A stretch of DNA of 64,000 nucleotides, from the NCBI GenBank assembly GCA_900119285.1, contig FPIT01000007.1:62001-126000 (forward strand), written 5' to 3'. The position numbers and the translations under genes are program-made. Positions 35,151 through 44,535 of this stretch are shown one piece after another (within the stretch, counting starts at the first letter, position 1; each line of letters begins with the position of its first letter). Origin of the DNA: Prevotellaceae bacterium HUN156. Its GTDB lineage: Bacteria; Bacteroidota; Bacteroidia; Bacteroidales; Bacteroidaceae. The notes beneath the pieces are model-generated. The model was given only the letters and a program-made list of their open reading frames with translations, made no database searches and was not told the DNA's origin.

Positions 35151-36371
35151 TTAGCGATCAGCCTCTGCAGCCTTGGTGCGAGCATCGTCCTCACCATAGA
35201 GTCCATAGTAGGCCTGATAGCGATTGTATCCCCAGTTAGCCATTTGCTTGTCGGGGTCAAGTTCCTTAGCCTTATCAAAGGCATCAATAGCCTGCTTGTA
35301 GTACTCCTTACTCTTGGCGCTATCCTCTGTTGTAGATGCCAGAGAACTGTAGCAGATACCCAGATAAGTGAAGATAACAGCGTTATCAGGCTTAGAGGCC
35401 GCTGCCTTCTGCAACCATTCTGCGCCCTTAACAGCATCGTTGTCACCCATTGCAATCAATCCTTTGTTTGCTAATGCAGCAAAACTTGTAGGGTACTTTG
35501 CCAAGTGATTATCGAGCAGAGCGTTCTGAGCAGCTCTATCTTTCGCTGCATCATACATTCCATTCAGTGCATCGAGTACAGCGTCATTCTCTGGCTCAGC
35601 CTCATACATAGCCTTCAATTCGTTAATGGCTTTCAGAGAGTCTGCATGGTTCTTCAAATTATGACGAATTGCGAACAACTCGAGGTTGACTGCATTCTCT
35701 TTCTCTCTTGCATCCTTCTTGGCGATTGCAAGATAGCGGCGAACTGCTTCCATATCACCTTCATCGTAGGCATAACGACCTGCAAAGAAAGCTACCTGAG
35801 CGACAAAATCACTCTCTGAAGAATGATCTTGAGCTGCGAAGAAAGGTTCCTCGTTCGACAAAGCGAAAGTACCCCAATACTTCAGAGCTACCTTCTTATT
35901 ACCATTGGTAGCCTGATCCTGACCGATGTTAACCAAATGGTGACGTACAGCCCATACGCGTTGTGCGTTTTTCTCACTGAATTTTGGTGCTACCTTACCT
36001 TTAGCATTGGGCTGCTGATCGTACTTATCGCACTCAACAGCACTCTCAATAGCGTCACAAATAGCATCGGCCAATCCCAATGTGTCATAGGGATGAATCT
36101 CGCTGGCAGCGCGTCCTAACTGGACAGACATCTGATTCTCGGCGATAATAGCGGTCTGCTTTGTCACCGTGCCCATAGCCAGATCAACCAAGTGGTTGTA
36201 AGCCTTTGCCTTCTCAGTGTTGTCGGCCATCTGACCGAGATTCTGCTTCAGCAGCTGAACGGCTTCGGCATAATTCTTTGACTTCATGACTGCCTTTAGG
36301 GCGTCGCTGTCACCGGCAAAGGCCATGGAACTTGCCATGAACGCAATTGCCATCATCATGATTTTTTTCAT
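35151..36371 (-). CDS. Secreted TPR-repeat protein, paralogue 2
   Basis: A 406-residue protein with signal peptide MKKIMMMAIAFMASSMAFA and Ala-rich TPR repeats, clearest at AALANKGLIAMGDNDAVKGA, PDNAVIFTYLGICYSSLA and KEYYKQAIDAFDKAKELDPD (about 300-385). It is paralogous to the gene downstream. It begins 49 bp after gyrA on the same strand without a clear promoter, so it is probably expressed with gyrase. I cannot assign a function beyond a periplasmic scaffold. Confidence 0.8.
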   Translation of the reverse strand: MKKIMMMAIAFMASSMAFAGDSDALKAVMKSKNYAEAVQLLKQNLGQMADNTEKAKAYNHLVDLAMGTVTKQTAIIAENQMSVQLGRAASEIHPYDTLGLADAICDAIESAVECDKYDQQPNAKGKVAPKFSEKNAQRVWAVRHHLVNIGQDQATNGNKKVALKYWGTFALSNEEPFFAAQDHSSESDFVAQVAFFAGRYAYDEGDMEAVRRYLAIAKKDAREKENAVNLELFAIRHNLKNHADSLKAINELKAMYEAEPENDAVLDALNGMYDAAKDRAAQNALLDNHLAKYPTSFAALANKGLIAMGDNDAVKGAEWLQKAAASKPDNAVIFTYLGICYSSLASTTEDSAKSKEYYKQAIDAFDKAKELDPDKQMANWGYNRYQAYYGLYGEDDARTKAAEADR

Positions 36372-36420
36372 AAGCCTGAATTGTTTTTCAATTTTGTAAT
36401 TATTGAGCTAGTTGTTATGG

Positions 36421-38946
36421 TTATTCTACCATGTTGCCTGCAGGAGCATCTATGCTCCCCTCCTCTACAGGTGTTTCTTCGATATCCTCATCCTGACTAG
36501 ACATCACCTTACATACGCTGGCAATGCTATCATTCTTCTTGGTGAGGTTAATGAGACGAACCCCCTGAGTAGCACGACCCATTACGCGGACATCAGCCAC
36601 TTTCAAACGAATCAGGATACCGCTCTTGTTGATAATCATCAGGTCGTTCTCGTCAGTTACCACCTTGATGGCTACCAGTCGACCTGTCTTCTCGGTAACA
36701 GAGAGCGTCTTCACACCCTTAGCACCACGAGCTGTCTTACGATAGTCCTCAACCTCTGAGCGTTTACCGTAACCATTCTCTGATACTACCATAATCGTTT
36801 CTGTCTGAGGATCGTTGACACATACCATGCCTACTACCTCATCGTCACCACCATCAAGGCGCATACCGATAACACCAGTAGATACACGTCCCATTGTTCG
36901 AACGTCATTCTCATCGAAACGTACGGCACGTCCATTACGATTGGCCAGTAACAATTCGTTATGACCATTGGTCAGACGAACGCCAACAACCTCGTCGCCC
37001 TCATTGATATTGATAGCACGAACGCCAGCTGCGCGTACATTCTTATATTGATCAAGACAAGTCTTCTTGATAATACCCTTCTTAGTTGCGAATACGACGA
37101 AATGCGACCTTAAGAATTCGTCATCGTTGAAATTCTTGATGCGCAGTACTGCATTGATAGCATCATCAGGCTCGATATTCAGCATATTTTGAATAGCGCG
37201 GCCCTTTGAAGTCTTGTCACCCTCAGGAATCTCATAGCATTTCTGCCAGTAGCAACGCCCCTTCTGCGTGAAGAAGAGCAATGTATTGTGCATAGTGGCA
37301 GGATAGATATACTCTGTGAAGTCGTTGTCGCGATGACGTGCAGCCTTAGCACCAACACCACCACGTCCCTGCTCGTGGAACTCATCAAGTTTCGTGCGCT
37401 TGATGTAACCCATGTGAGAGATTGTGATGACAACGGGATCATCTGGATAGAAGTCTTCTGCATTAAACTCATGGTCAAAGGGAATAATCTCTGTACGACG
37501 CTCATCGCCATACTTCTCCTTCACCTCCTGCAGTTCTTCCTTCATTACTTCCTTACAACGCTCGGGGTTGTTCAGAATTTCCTCCAAGTCTGCAATCAAC
37601 TTCATCAAATCATCGTATTCCTGATGCAGCTGGTCAACACGCAGACCTGTCAACTGTGCCAGACGCATATCAACGATAGCCTTTGACTGCAATTCGTCGA
37701 GTTCGAAGCGCTGTTCCAAGTTACGCTGAGCGTCTGAAGGAGTCTTACTATTTCTGATAATGTGTACTACCTCATCGATATTATTAACAGCGATGATTAA
37801 GCCCTCCAATATATGAGCTCGCTCTTGAGCTTTGCGAAGATCGTACTGAGTACGACGGATAGTAACATCATGACGATGCTCAACGAAGTACTTTACACAT
37901 TCCTTGAGATTGAGCAGACGAGGACGTCCCTTTACCAAGGCGATATTATTAACAGAGAAAGAACTCTGTAAAGCAGTCATCTTAAACAGTTTGTTCAGCA
38001 GAACGTTAGCATTGGCATCACGCTTGCAGTCAACCACGATACGCATACCCTGACGACCAGACTCATCGTTTACGTTAGCGACGCCCTCTATCTTGTGCTC
38101 GTTAGCCAAGTCGGCGATATACTTAACGAGGTCAGCCTTGTTGACACCATAAGGAATCTCAGTAACAACAATCTTATCGTGTGTCTCTGTGCTCTCAATC
38201 TCAGCCTTAGCACGCATCACGATACGTCCGCGACCAGTCTCGTAGGCATCCTTCACACCCTGTAAACCATAGATATATGCTCCAGTGGGGAAGTCTGGTC
38301 CAGGAATATACTGCATCAGTCCGTCTGTATCGATGTCTGGGTTGTCTATGTAAGCGCAGCAACCATCAATCACCTCGCTCAAGTTATGAGTAGGCATATT
38401 GGTAGCCATACCTACAGCAATACCGTTACCACCGTTTACTAAGAGGTTAGGTATCTTAGTAGGCATAACGCTGGGTTCTACCAGTGAGTCATCGAAGTTG
38501 TTAACCATATCAACGGTTTCCTTCTCCAGGTCATCCATGATATGCTCACCCATTTTCGACAGACGGCACTCAGTATAACGCATAGCAGCAGGCGAATCAC
38601 CGTCTACTGATCCAAAGTTACCTTGTCCGTCTACCAATGTATAGCGCATGTTCCACTCCTGAGCCATACGCACTAAAGCACCATATACTGAAGAGTCGCC
38701 ATGAGGGTGATACTTACCGAGTACCTCACCGACGACGCGCGCACATTTCTTATAAGGTTGTGTGCTCACATTGTTGATGCCCATCATACCGTAAAGGATA
38801 CGGCGATGTACAGGCTTAAAACCGTCACGAACATCAGGCAATGCACGAGCTACAATCACCGACATCGAATAGTCGATGTACGATGACTTCATCTCTTCCT
38901 CAATGTTAATTTTTACAATTCTGTCGTTGTCAAATGTCTGATCCAT
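36421..38946 (-). CDS. gyrA: DNA gyrase subunit A
   Basis: An 841-residue type IIA topoisomerase subunit. The winged-helix/tower region holds [37 protein letters not shown] (catalytic Tyr in RYTE) and [18 protein letters not shown]. The beta-pinwheel C-terminal domain begins at the GyrA box [11 protein letters not shown] (about residues 525-535), which supports gyrase over ParC. Six blade motifs follow (e.g. [33 protein letters not shown]) and an acidic tail. The position equivalent to E. coli Asp87 in the quinolone region is Gly (GDSSVYG). Own promoter at 39049-39056. Confidence 0.96.
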   Translation of the reverse strand: MDQTFDNDRIVKINIEEEMKSSYIDYSMSVIVARALPDVRDGFKPVHRRILYGMMGINNVSTQPYKKCARVVGEVLGKYHPHGDSSVYGALVRMAQEWNMRYTLVDGQGNFGSVDGDSPAAMRYTECRLSKMGEHIMDDLEKETVDMVNNFDDSLVEPSVMPTKIPNLLVNGGNGIAVGMATNMPTHNLSEVIDGCCAYIDNPDIDTDGLMQYIPGPDFPTGAYIYGLQGVKDAYETGRGRIVMRAKAEIESTETHDKIVVTEIPYGVNKADLVKYIADLANEHKIEGVANVNDESGRQGMRIVVDCKRDANANVLLNKLFKMTALQSSFSVNNIALVKGRPRLLNLKECVKYFVEHRHDVTIRRTQYDLRKAQERAHILEGLIIAVNNIDEVVHIIRNSKTPSDAQRNLEQRFELDELQSKAIVDMRLAQLTGLRVDQLHQEYDDLMKLIADLEEILNNPERCKEVMKEELQEVKEKYGDERRTEIIPFDHEFNAEDFYPDDPVVITISHMGYIKRTKLDEFHEQGRGGVGAKAARHRDNDFTEYIYPATMHNTLLFFTQKGRCYWQKCYEIPEGDKTSKGRAIQNMLNIEPDDAINAVLRIKNFNDDEFLRSHFVVFATKKGIIKKTCLDQYKNVRAAGVRAININEGDEVVGVRLTNGHNELLLANRNGRAVRFDENDVRTMGRVSTGVIGMRLDGGDDEVVGMVCVNDPQTETIMVVSENGYGKRSEVEDYRKTARGAKGVKTLSVTEKTGRLVAIKVVTDENDLMIINKSGILIRLKVADVRVMGRATQGVRLINLTKKNDSIASVCKVMSSQDEDIEETPVEEGSIDAPAGNMVE

Positions 38947-39048
38947 CTATTATTTATGTTTAATGTATACTCTTTGTTTTTATCAAGATTTTGCGTTTAA
39001 GGGCATTTTTAAGCCCGCTGACGCGTTTTGTTCCTTTTTATGAGCGTA

Positions 39049-39056
39049 CAAAAGTA
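39049..39056 (-). promoter_or_regulatory. -7 box of gyrA
   Basis: TACTTTTG on the minus strand, 102 nt before the gyrA ATG. The leader contains a possible small hairpin (GGGC...GCCC around 39000-39015). Confidence 0.65.
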
Positions 39057-39105
39057 AGCATTTTTTGTGACACAACGAAAGATTTAAGCAATTTTTAAGA
39101 GTTTT

Positions 39106-39867
39106 TTAATCGCGGTCGTTCAGAACGCAGAATTTCTTGCGACAGCGTTCCAATTCTGCTAGATCTATAGCTACTGTCATTGCCTCCTCCTGATGGCGAT
39201 GACACTGGCTCTTTGTTCGACCATTGTAATCTATCACTACACTACAACCTGCATAGTGCGAATACTTGTCGTCACCTACCCTATTGACACCTATCAGATA
39301 GCACTGATTCTCGATAGCGCGAGCTCGCGTCAACAATTGCCATGCAGACTGACGTGACTCTGGCCAATTGGCAACAATGATAATGGCATCATATTCTCGC
39401 CCTGTTGCATATCGGCTCCAGCAAGGAAAGCGCAGGTCATAACATGTCAGCAACAAAAAGCGCATACCAGCATATTCCACTATCGTACGACTATCGCCCG
39501 ACGTATAGTATCGGTCTTCGTGTCCATAAGTAAATAGGTGGTGTTTGTCATAGTATGCCAGTTTAGCAGTTCTGCCATTCACAAAATAATGACGATTGCG
39601 ATAGCTGCCGTCTGCCAAACAAATAGCAAGACTGCCACAAATAGCGGTATGCAACTTTTCTGCCGTCTGCTGCATCCACCTAAGAGCAATATTCTCTGAC
39701 TCTTCGTGTGCTATACCTACAGGCTCTGTAACAAACCCTGTACTCCACATTTCAGGCAATACATAAAGGTCACTGCCAGGATTTCTGGCTATTAGGCGTT
39801 CAGCAGCTTTTATGTTGACTTCTGGCTGCGCCCATTGAATGTCTGTCTGAAGTAGTGTTACTTTCAA
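39106..39867 (-). CDS. Nitrilase-superfamily amidase (omega-amidase YafV-like)
   Basis: A 253-residue carbon-nitrogen hydrolase. The Glu-Lys-Cys triad is visible in VLPEMWSTGF, YYDKHHLFTYG and LLTCYDLRFPCWSR. The size and the MWSTGF and YDLRFP signatures place it with the YafV/Nit2-like omega-amidases, which hydrolyse 2-oxoglutaramate or 2-oxosuccinamate; substrate not proven. It is last in the rfbC-ugd-DUF4738 run, and its start overlaps the end of the lipoprotein gene by 4 bp. Confidence 0.9.
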   Translation of the reverse strand: MKVTLLQTDIQWAQPEVNIKAAERLIARNPGSDLYVLPEMWSTGFVTEPVGIAHEESENIALRWMQQTAEKLHTAICGSLAICLADGSYRNRHYFVNGRTAKLAYYDKHHLFTYGHEDRYYTSGDSRTIVEYAGMRFLLLTCYDLRFPCWSRYATGREYDAIIIVANWPESRQSAWQLLTRARAIENQCYLIGVNRVGDDKYSHYAGCSVVIDYNGRTKSQCHRHQEEAMTVAIDLAELERCRKKFCVLNDRD

Positions 39868-40661
39868 TATTCCAAGAGTTCTGTTGATACTTTGCCATCA
39901 AATGAAACGACATGACCTATCAGATAGCAGCTAGCATCACCCGGTGTACAGAGAGACACATTCATGTGGAAGCCCTGCTTGTCCACCGAATCATAATCCA
40001 TATTATTAAGTACGGCTTGTCCATAGAACTGTGCGGGCACACGTTGCTGATATTGCTGTTTGCGGAAGTCACGTGAAAACAATTGTCTGCTACCTTGGAA
40101 GATACTCAAGTGGATAATGTTGTCGTAATAGACATTCTCCACATCCAGTCCGTCTTCGTTTACCGTATGTCGCGTTACCTTATACTTTGTAGGATTAACA
40201 GCAATATACAGGTGATAGCGCTCACCCTCATACATCACTACAGTATCCTTCTTGAGCACATCAGTAAGCGTAAGAATCTGCGTATCGTTGTGTACAAAGA
40301 GCTCCTTGTCATTATTGTTACCTTTGACAAGTTTTACCAATTCGCCATCGGCACTCTTAAACCACAACACGTGTTCCGTATGTTTCTCGATGTGATAGCG
40401 TGCCGAATTACCGATATAAAGTGTATCGTCCAGCACCTTGAAGTAAGCTGGCATACTGGTCATATCAGGATAATAGACCGAATCGCCCTTCATCTGAAAG
40501 ACGACGGTCTCAGTATCCTCATCACTCCACACACCCTGTAGCAGTTTCTTTGCCTCTTGACTTTCTTTTGCCTGCTCAGCGGAACCTGCATTCTGTCCAC
40601 AACCAATAACCAAAGCACACAGAAGCAGTAAGATAATCAATTCCCCTTTTTCTCTATTCAT
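39864..40661 (-). CDS. DUF4738 lipoprotein
   Basis: The start at 40661 gives a 265-residue protein with a lipoprotein signal (MNREKGELIILLLLCALVIG followed by Cys); the longer frame would overlap ugd by 74 bp. The body is beta-rich with repeated short strands (LQGVWSDEDTETVVFQMKGD, KKDTVVMYEGERYHLYIAV, VVSFDGKVSTELLEY) and fits DUF4738, a Bacteroidota family without known function. It starts 1 bp after the ugd stop and overlaps the nitrilase start by 4 bp, so the three genes are tightly coupled though functionally unlike. Confidence 0.78.
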   Translation of the reverse strand: MNREKGELIILLLLCALVIGCGQNAGSAEQAKESQEAKKLLQGVWSDEDTETVVFQMKGDSVYYPDMTSMPAYFKVLDDTLYIGNSARYHIEKHTEHVLWFKSADGELVKLVKGNNNDKELFVHNDTQILTLTDVLKKDTVVMYEGERYHLYIAVNPTKYKVTRHTVNEDGLDVENVYYDNIIHLSIFQGSRQLFSRDFRKQQYQQRVPAQFYGQAVLNNMDYDSVDKQGFHMNVSLCTPGDASCYLIGHVVSFDGKVSTELLEY

Positions 40662-40662
40662 T

Positions 40663-41985
40663 TCATTTTCCAATGCAGTAATACTCAAAGCCGTTCTCCT
40701 CCATTTCTTCGACGTCATAGATATTTCGTCCATCAATAACTAGAGGCTTGCGCATTGCTTTCTTTACAACTGCCCATGTGGGCATACGGAATTCCTTCCA
40801 CTCCGTGAGCAGCAGCAAGGCATCTGCGTCAAGAACAGCATCATACATATCATTACAATAAGTAATACTATTTCCGATACGACGCTGGCACTCCTTCATG
40901 GCTACGGGATCGTAGGCACGAACGATACAGCCAGCCTCTTTCAATAACTGAATCACCACCAACGCTGTCGACTCACGCATATCGTCAGTCTCAGGTTTAA
41001 ACGAGAGTCCCCACATGGCTATGGTCTTGCCCTTCAGCGCATCCTTAGACCCCATCGCCTTGAGCAGTTTCTCAAAGAGAATGGTCTTCTGCTTTTCGTT
41101 GACACGCTCCACAGCTTTCAGCACCTCCATAGAATAGCCATTTTGGTCGGCCGTCTTGATAAGTGCTTTTACGTCCTTGGGGAAGCAGCTACCGCCATAG
41201 CCACAACCAGCATACAGGAACTTTCGTCCAATACGTGTATCCGTACCAATACCTGCACGTACCATATTGACGTCAGCTCCTACTCGCTCACACAGGTTGG
41301 CGATATCATTCATAAATGAGATACGAGTTGCCAACATCGAGTTGGCTGCATACTTCGTCATCTCTGCTGATGGGATATCCATGAAGATAACACGGAAGTT
41401 ATTAAGCAACAGAGGCTTGTAGAGCTTTGTCAGCACTTTCTTGGCGCGTTCACTCTCCACACCTACCACTACACGGTCGGGCGACATAAAGTCCTTAATA
41501 GCACTACCCTCTTTCAGGAATTCGGGGTTTGATGCCACGTCAAACTCAAAGCCCTTCATGCCACGCTTGTCTAATTCTTCTTCAATGGTTTTGCGTACTT
41601 TTGCTGCAGTACCAACAGGCACCGTCGATTTCGTTACAACCACCAGATAGTTATTCATATTCTGACCGATGGTACGAGCCACCTGTAATACATATTTTAA
41701 ATCTGCAGAACCGTCTTCATCTGGAGGTGTTCCTACAGCAGAGAACACCACTTCCACATCATCGAGTACGCTTGCCAGATCTGTAGTAAACTTCAGACGG
41801 CCAGCAGACACGTTTTTCTTCACCAGTTCGTCCAGCCCTGGTTCAAAGATGGGAATCTCACCCTGCATCAGACGTTCTATCTTTTGGGCATCAACATCCA
41901 CACATGTCACATTGGCGCCCATATCAGCGAAACAAGTTCCAGACACCAGACCGACATAACCTGTTCCAACAATCGCAATATTCAT
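40663..41985 (-). CDS. ugd: UDP-glucose 6-dehydrogenase
   Basis: A 440-residue NAD-dependent enzyme making UDP-glucuronate. Visible are MNIAIVGTGYVGLVSGTCFA (Rossmann), KSTVPVGTAAKVRKT, NPEFLKEGSAIKDFMSPDRV, the catalytic-Cys block GCGYGGSCFPKDVKAL (about 266-281) and WGLSFKPETDDMRES. UDP-glucuronate feeds surface polysaccharides. It follows rfbC by 29 bp; both make nucleotide-sugar precursors, though no polymer assembly genes are adjacent. Confidence 0.97.
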   Translation of the reverse strand: MNIAIVGTGYVGLVSGTCFADMGANVTCVDVDAQKIERLMQGEIPIFEPGLDELVKKNVSAGRLKFTTDLASVLDDVEVVFSAVGTPPDEDGSADLKYVLQVARTIGQNMNNYLVVVTKSTVPVGTAAKVRKTIEEELDKRGMKGFEFDVASNPEFLKEGSAIKDFMSPDRVVVGVESERAKKVLTKLYKPLLLNNFRVIFMDIPSAEMTKYAANSMLATRISFMNDIANLCERVGADVNMVRAGIGTDTRIGRKFLYAGCGYGGSCFPKDVKALIKTADQNGYSMEVLKAVERVNEKQKTILFEKLLKAMGSKDALKGKTIAMWGLSFKPETDDMRESTALVVIQLLKEAGCIVRAYDPVAMKECQRRIGNSITYCNDMYDAVLDADALLLLTEWKEFRMPTWAVVKKAMRKPLVIDGRNIYDVEEMEENGFEYYCIGK

Positions 41986-42014
41986 AAGTCAGTATAATAT
42001 AAATAATATGTTAG

Positions 42015-42563
42015 TTATTCAAATAATTCCGCTTCACGGAGGAAGGGTTGTACCAGATCTTTCTCACTGGTCAGCACACGGTTCAAATCAATAGGCCATT
42101 CGATACCCACATCAGGATCGTTCCAACGGATACCAGCCTCTGCCTGCGGTGCATATACATTGTCTACCTTATAGGTAAAGATAGCCTCGTCGCTCAGCAC
42201 CAAAAATCCATGGGCAAAACCGCGAGGAATAAAGAACTGGCGTTTATTCTCATCACTCAGCTCTACCATCACATATTTGCCAAACGTAGGACTCGACTTA
42301 CGCAGATCAACAGCTACGTCCAACACCTTTCCTTTTATTACGCGCACAAGTTTTGCTTGCGCATATTCGCCTTTCTGATAGTGCAAGCCACGCAATACGC
42401 CATACGACGATTTCGATTCATTATCTTGCATAAAGTCTATCTTTCCAACGTGTTCTTCAAATTCAGCCTTCTTCCAGGCTTCGAAGAAATAGCCGCGAGC
42501 ATCATTAAACACCCGAGGCTCAATTACGTACACACCTTTTATTTCGGTTTCCTTATAATCCAT
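42015..42563 (-). CDS. rfbC: dTDP-4-dehydrorhamnose 3,5-epimerase
   Basis: A 182-residue cupin-fold enzyme of dTDP-L-rhamnose synthesis. Catalytic and substrate blocks are RGYFFEAWKKAEF, GVLRGLHYQKGEYAQAKLVRV (catalytic His), VAVDLRKSSPTFGKYV and FFIPRGFAHGFLVLSD. The length is standard. rfbA, rfbB and rfbD are not in the window. First gene of the rfbC-ugd-DUF4738-nitrilase run, with a promoter at 42592-42599. Confidence 0.96.
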   Translation of the reverse strand: MDYKETEIKGVYVIEPRVFNDARGYFFEAWKKAEFEEHVGKIDFMQDNESKSSYGVLRGLHYQKGEYAQAKLVRVIKGKVLDVAVDLRKSSPTFGKYVMVELSDENKRQFFIPRGFAHGFLVLSDEAIFTYKVDNVYAPQAEAGIRWNDPDVGIEWPIDLNRVLTSEKDLVQPFLREAELFE

Positions 42564-42591
42564 TTACTCTTAAATCTTTCTTTAGATAGTG

Positions 42592-42599
42592 CAAAAGTA
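42592..42599 (-). promoter_or_regulatory. -7 box of rfbC
   Basis: TACTTTTG on the minus strand, 28 nt before the ATG. The -33 region is A/T-rich without a clear TTTG. Confidence 0.65.
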
Positions 42600-42651
42600 G
42601 TAATTATTTTCGGAATAATAAAAGATTTTTTAAATTTTAAGTGCATTTTTA

Positions 42652-42683
42652 TTTGTATGTTTCAAAAAATAGTCGTAATTTTG
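42652..42683 (+). promoter_or_regulatory. Promoter of the HU/SPOR gene, only 5 nt before its GTG
   Basis: TTTG (42652-42655), exactly 20 nt, TAATTTTG (42676-42683). The predicted start of transcription falls at about 42687-42690, on or next to the GTG start codon at 42689. Confidence 0.75.
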
Positions 42684-42688
42684 CACTC

Positions 42689-43762
42689 GTGATTCAACTA
42701 CAACGACATATTGAAATACTGCTTTTAGAGAACGATTGTGTAATCGTTCCCAATTTTGGCGGATTTATAACTCACCATGTCCCAGCGCGTTATGATGCGG
42801 AAGATAGAGCTTTCCTTCCGCCTCTTCGCACTTTGGGTTTCAACCCACAGTTACGCATGAACGACTCCGTGTTGGTGCAGTCGTATGTAGAAGCATACGA
42901 CATCTCCTACCCAGAGGCACTGCGTCGCGTTGAGCAAGAAGTCTGCGAACTGAAGAGCCAGTTGGATAGCGAAGGTCACTACACCTTAGAAGATCTTGGC
43001 GAGCTGACAGTCAATCAAGAGGGAAACTACGAGTTTGCTCCATGTGAGGCAGGCATTCTCTCGCCCGAGTTCTATGGTTTAGACTCATATACCTTCAAGC
43101 GTCTGAAGGATGCAGAATTTGCCGAAGCAGGTGTTCAGCCAGAGACTATTATCGTTGAGCAGACTGAGGCTACGACCATTGAGTTGCCTGAACAATCTGT
43201 CGAGCAGCCCAGTCTCTTGGAGTTCACCTGCAGCGATGATGACGACAAAGCCATCAGTATTAAGATGTCGTGGGTGCGCAATGCGGTAGCTGTAGCAGCC
43301 GCAGTTGTAGCCTTTTTCCTGTTTGCCACGCCAATAGCCAATGGCGATTTAGGCACTCAGACAATGAGTCAGTTACAGCACTCTATTCTTTATAAGTTAA
43401 TCCCACAGGACACCAACATCGTTCCTGCTGCTAAGCCTATAGCAACCAAGAAAGTTGAGACACCAGTCAATACAAATGAGAACAAGACACCACAAGCATC
43501 TGTTAATATAAAAAAGCCTGCTGCTCCTACCTATCTTATTGTAGTAGCTAGTCAGGTAAAGCTGAGCAATGCAGAGCAGTATGTTGCAAAACTCAAGCAG
43601 GAAGGCTACAAGGATGCTAAGGTATATATCCACAATCAGACTGTCCGTGTAATTTGCGGAGAGTTTCAGACCGAGTCAGAGGCTTATCGTCAATTGAATA
43701 AGATGAGCCAAAAAGATGAGTTCGCAGAAGCGTGGGTATATAAACAGAAAGCTGAAGTATAA
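42689..43762 (+). CDS. CCDC81-type HU domain, transmembrane and SPOR protein
   Basis: An ATG at 42641 lies upstream of the promoter and cannot be used. GTG 42689 begins VIQLQRHIEILLLENDCVIV, matching the family start, and gives 357 residues. Residues 1-125 are the paired CCDC81-like HU domains (VPNFGGFITHHVPARYD, LGFNPQLRMNDSVLVQSYV, LEDLGELTVNQEGNYEF). One membrane helix follows at about 208-228 (AVAVAAAVVAFFLFATPIA). A Pro/Lys linker leads to a C-terminal SPOR domain (about 280-352; YLIVVASQVKLSNAEQYVA, VICGEFQTESEAYRQL) that binds denuded septal peptidoglycan. It likely links DNA or cytoplasmic partners to the cell-division wall. Followed by the FHA gene after 11 bp. Confidence 0.85.
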   Translation: MIQLQRHIEILLLENDCVIVPNFGGFITHHVPARYDAEDRAFLPPLRTLGFNPQLRMNDSVLVQSYVEAYDISYPEALRRVEQEVCELKSQLDSEGHYTLEDLGELTVNQEGNYEFAPCEAGILSPEFYGLDSYTFKRLKDAEFAEAGVQPETIIVEQTEATTIELPEQSVEQPSLLEFTCSDDDDKAISIKMSWVRNAVAVAAAVVAFFLFATPIANGDLGTQTMSQLQHSILYKLIPQDTNIVPAAKPIATKKVETPVNTNENKTPQASVNIKKPAAPTYLIVVASQVKLSNAEQYVAKLKQEGYKDAKVYIHNQTVRVICGEFQTESEAYRQLNKMSQKDEFAEAWVYKQKAEV

Positions 43763-43773
43763 AAAGGAAAGCC

Positions 43774-44310
43774 ATGAAACGTGTCAGATGCCCTAAGTGT
43801 GACAACTATATCACGTTTGATGAGACTCGTTATGAGGCTGGTCAGTCGTTGGTATTCAAGTGCGACCAGTGTGGCAAAGAGTTTGGCATCCGTATTGGCG
43901 TCTCTAAGTTACGTCAGACTCAGAAAGAAGAAAATGCCAATGGCCAAGAGTTGCCAGAAGACAGTCAATTTGGTAGCATTATTGTCATCGAGAATGTCTT
44001 CCACTACAAACAGGTCATTCCTTTGCGCATGGGTGACAATGTCATTGGCCGCTACCAGAAAGGCAACCCCATCAATACTGCTTTTGAAACCGTTGACCCT
44101 AGTGTTGACCTCAATCACTGTACCATCACTGTCTCTCGTGACAAGCGCGGTCAGTTGCGCTATACTCTTAGCGACAACAACAGCAATACCGGCACCTTCG
44201 TTGGCGATGTTGAGTTACTGCCTCGCGAGCGCCGCATCATTGAAGATGGCACACTCTTTACCCTTGGTGCCACCAGCATTATTCTTCGTGGAGCTAACGC
44301 AGAAGAATAA
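43774..44310 (+). CDS. Zinc-ribbon and FHA-domain protein
   Basis: A 178-residue protein. The N-terminus is a zinc ribbon with C6-P-K-C9 and C30-D-Q-C33 of the MJ0042-like type. After a charged linker (about 50-70) comes an FHA domain (about 80-172; IPLRMGDNVIGRYQKGNPIN, CTITVSRDKRGQLRYTLSD, NNSNTGTFVG), which binds phosphothreonine peptides. It signals through protein phosphorylation, but no Ser/Thr kinase is adjacent. It lies 11 bp after the HU/SPOR gene and shares its promoter. Confidence 0.88.
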   Translation: MKRVRCPKCDNYITFDETRYEAGQSLVFKCDQCGKEFGIRIGVSKLRQTQKEENANGQELPEDSQFGSIIVIENVFHYKQVIPLRMGDNVIGRYQKGNPINTAFETVDPSVDLNHCTITVSRDKRGQLRYTLSDNNSNTGTFVGDVELLPRERRIIEDGTLFTLGATSIILRGANAEE

Positions 44311-44355
44311 TCTCCCACTCTCTTATTGATAAAATCCAGCTATTCGTTGATTATA

Positions 44356-44387
44356 TTTCCGTATTCATACGGAAACGTGTACTTTTG
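44356..44387 (+). promoter_or_regulatory. Promoter with palindrome filling the -33/-7 spacer (candidate sRNA promoter)
   Basis: TACTTTTG at 44380-44387 matches the -7 consensus. A perfect 8-bp inverted repeat with a 4-nt loop (TTTCCGTA-TTCA-TACGGAAA, 44356-44375) occupies the position between the -33 and -7 elements and could be an operator. No protein-coding frame follows before the terminator hairpin at 44451-44497. Confidence 0.6.
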
Positions 44388-44390
44388 TAG

Positions 44391-44497
44391 TGTCGATTCG
44401 CCTTGACGATCAAGGCAATCAACAAACTACTTAATTCACTATATCGTGAGAACAGACCGCCCAGATAGTTACCATCTGCCGGTCTGTTCCTTTATTT
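44391..44497 (+). ncRNA. Candidate small RNA, about 105 nt
   Basis: The stretch lies between a consensus -7 box and a terminator, with no plausible gene. It contains a 6-bp hairpin (GCCTTG at 44400-44405 with CAAGGC at 44411-44416), an unpaired A/C/T-rich middle (44417-44450) and a two-part terminator stem. The 225-bp gap between FHA and the cytidylate-kinase-like gene is otherwise empty. I do not recognise an RNA family. Confidence 0.5.
44451..44497 (+). terminator. Terminator of the candidate small RNA
   Basis: Outer stem AACAGACCG (44451-44459) with CGGTCTGTT (44480-44488), inner stem CAGAT (44462-44466) with ATCTG (44474-44478), then CCTTTATTTT. The T-rich tail is present only on the plus strand, so it does not serve the opposing gene. 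Confidence 0.75.
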
Positions 44498-44535
44498 TGT
44501 TAATTGGATGCTATAAAGAAAAACGACCTCTACTC

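Noticed and set aside
42641..42688. ATG at 42641 as the start of the HU/SPOR protein
   Set aside because: It lies upstream of the consensus promoter, and the added residues do not match the family.
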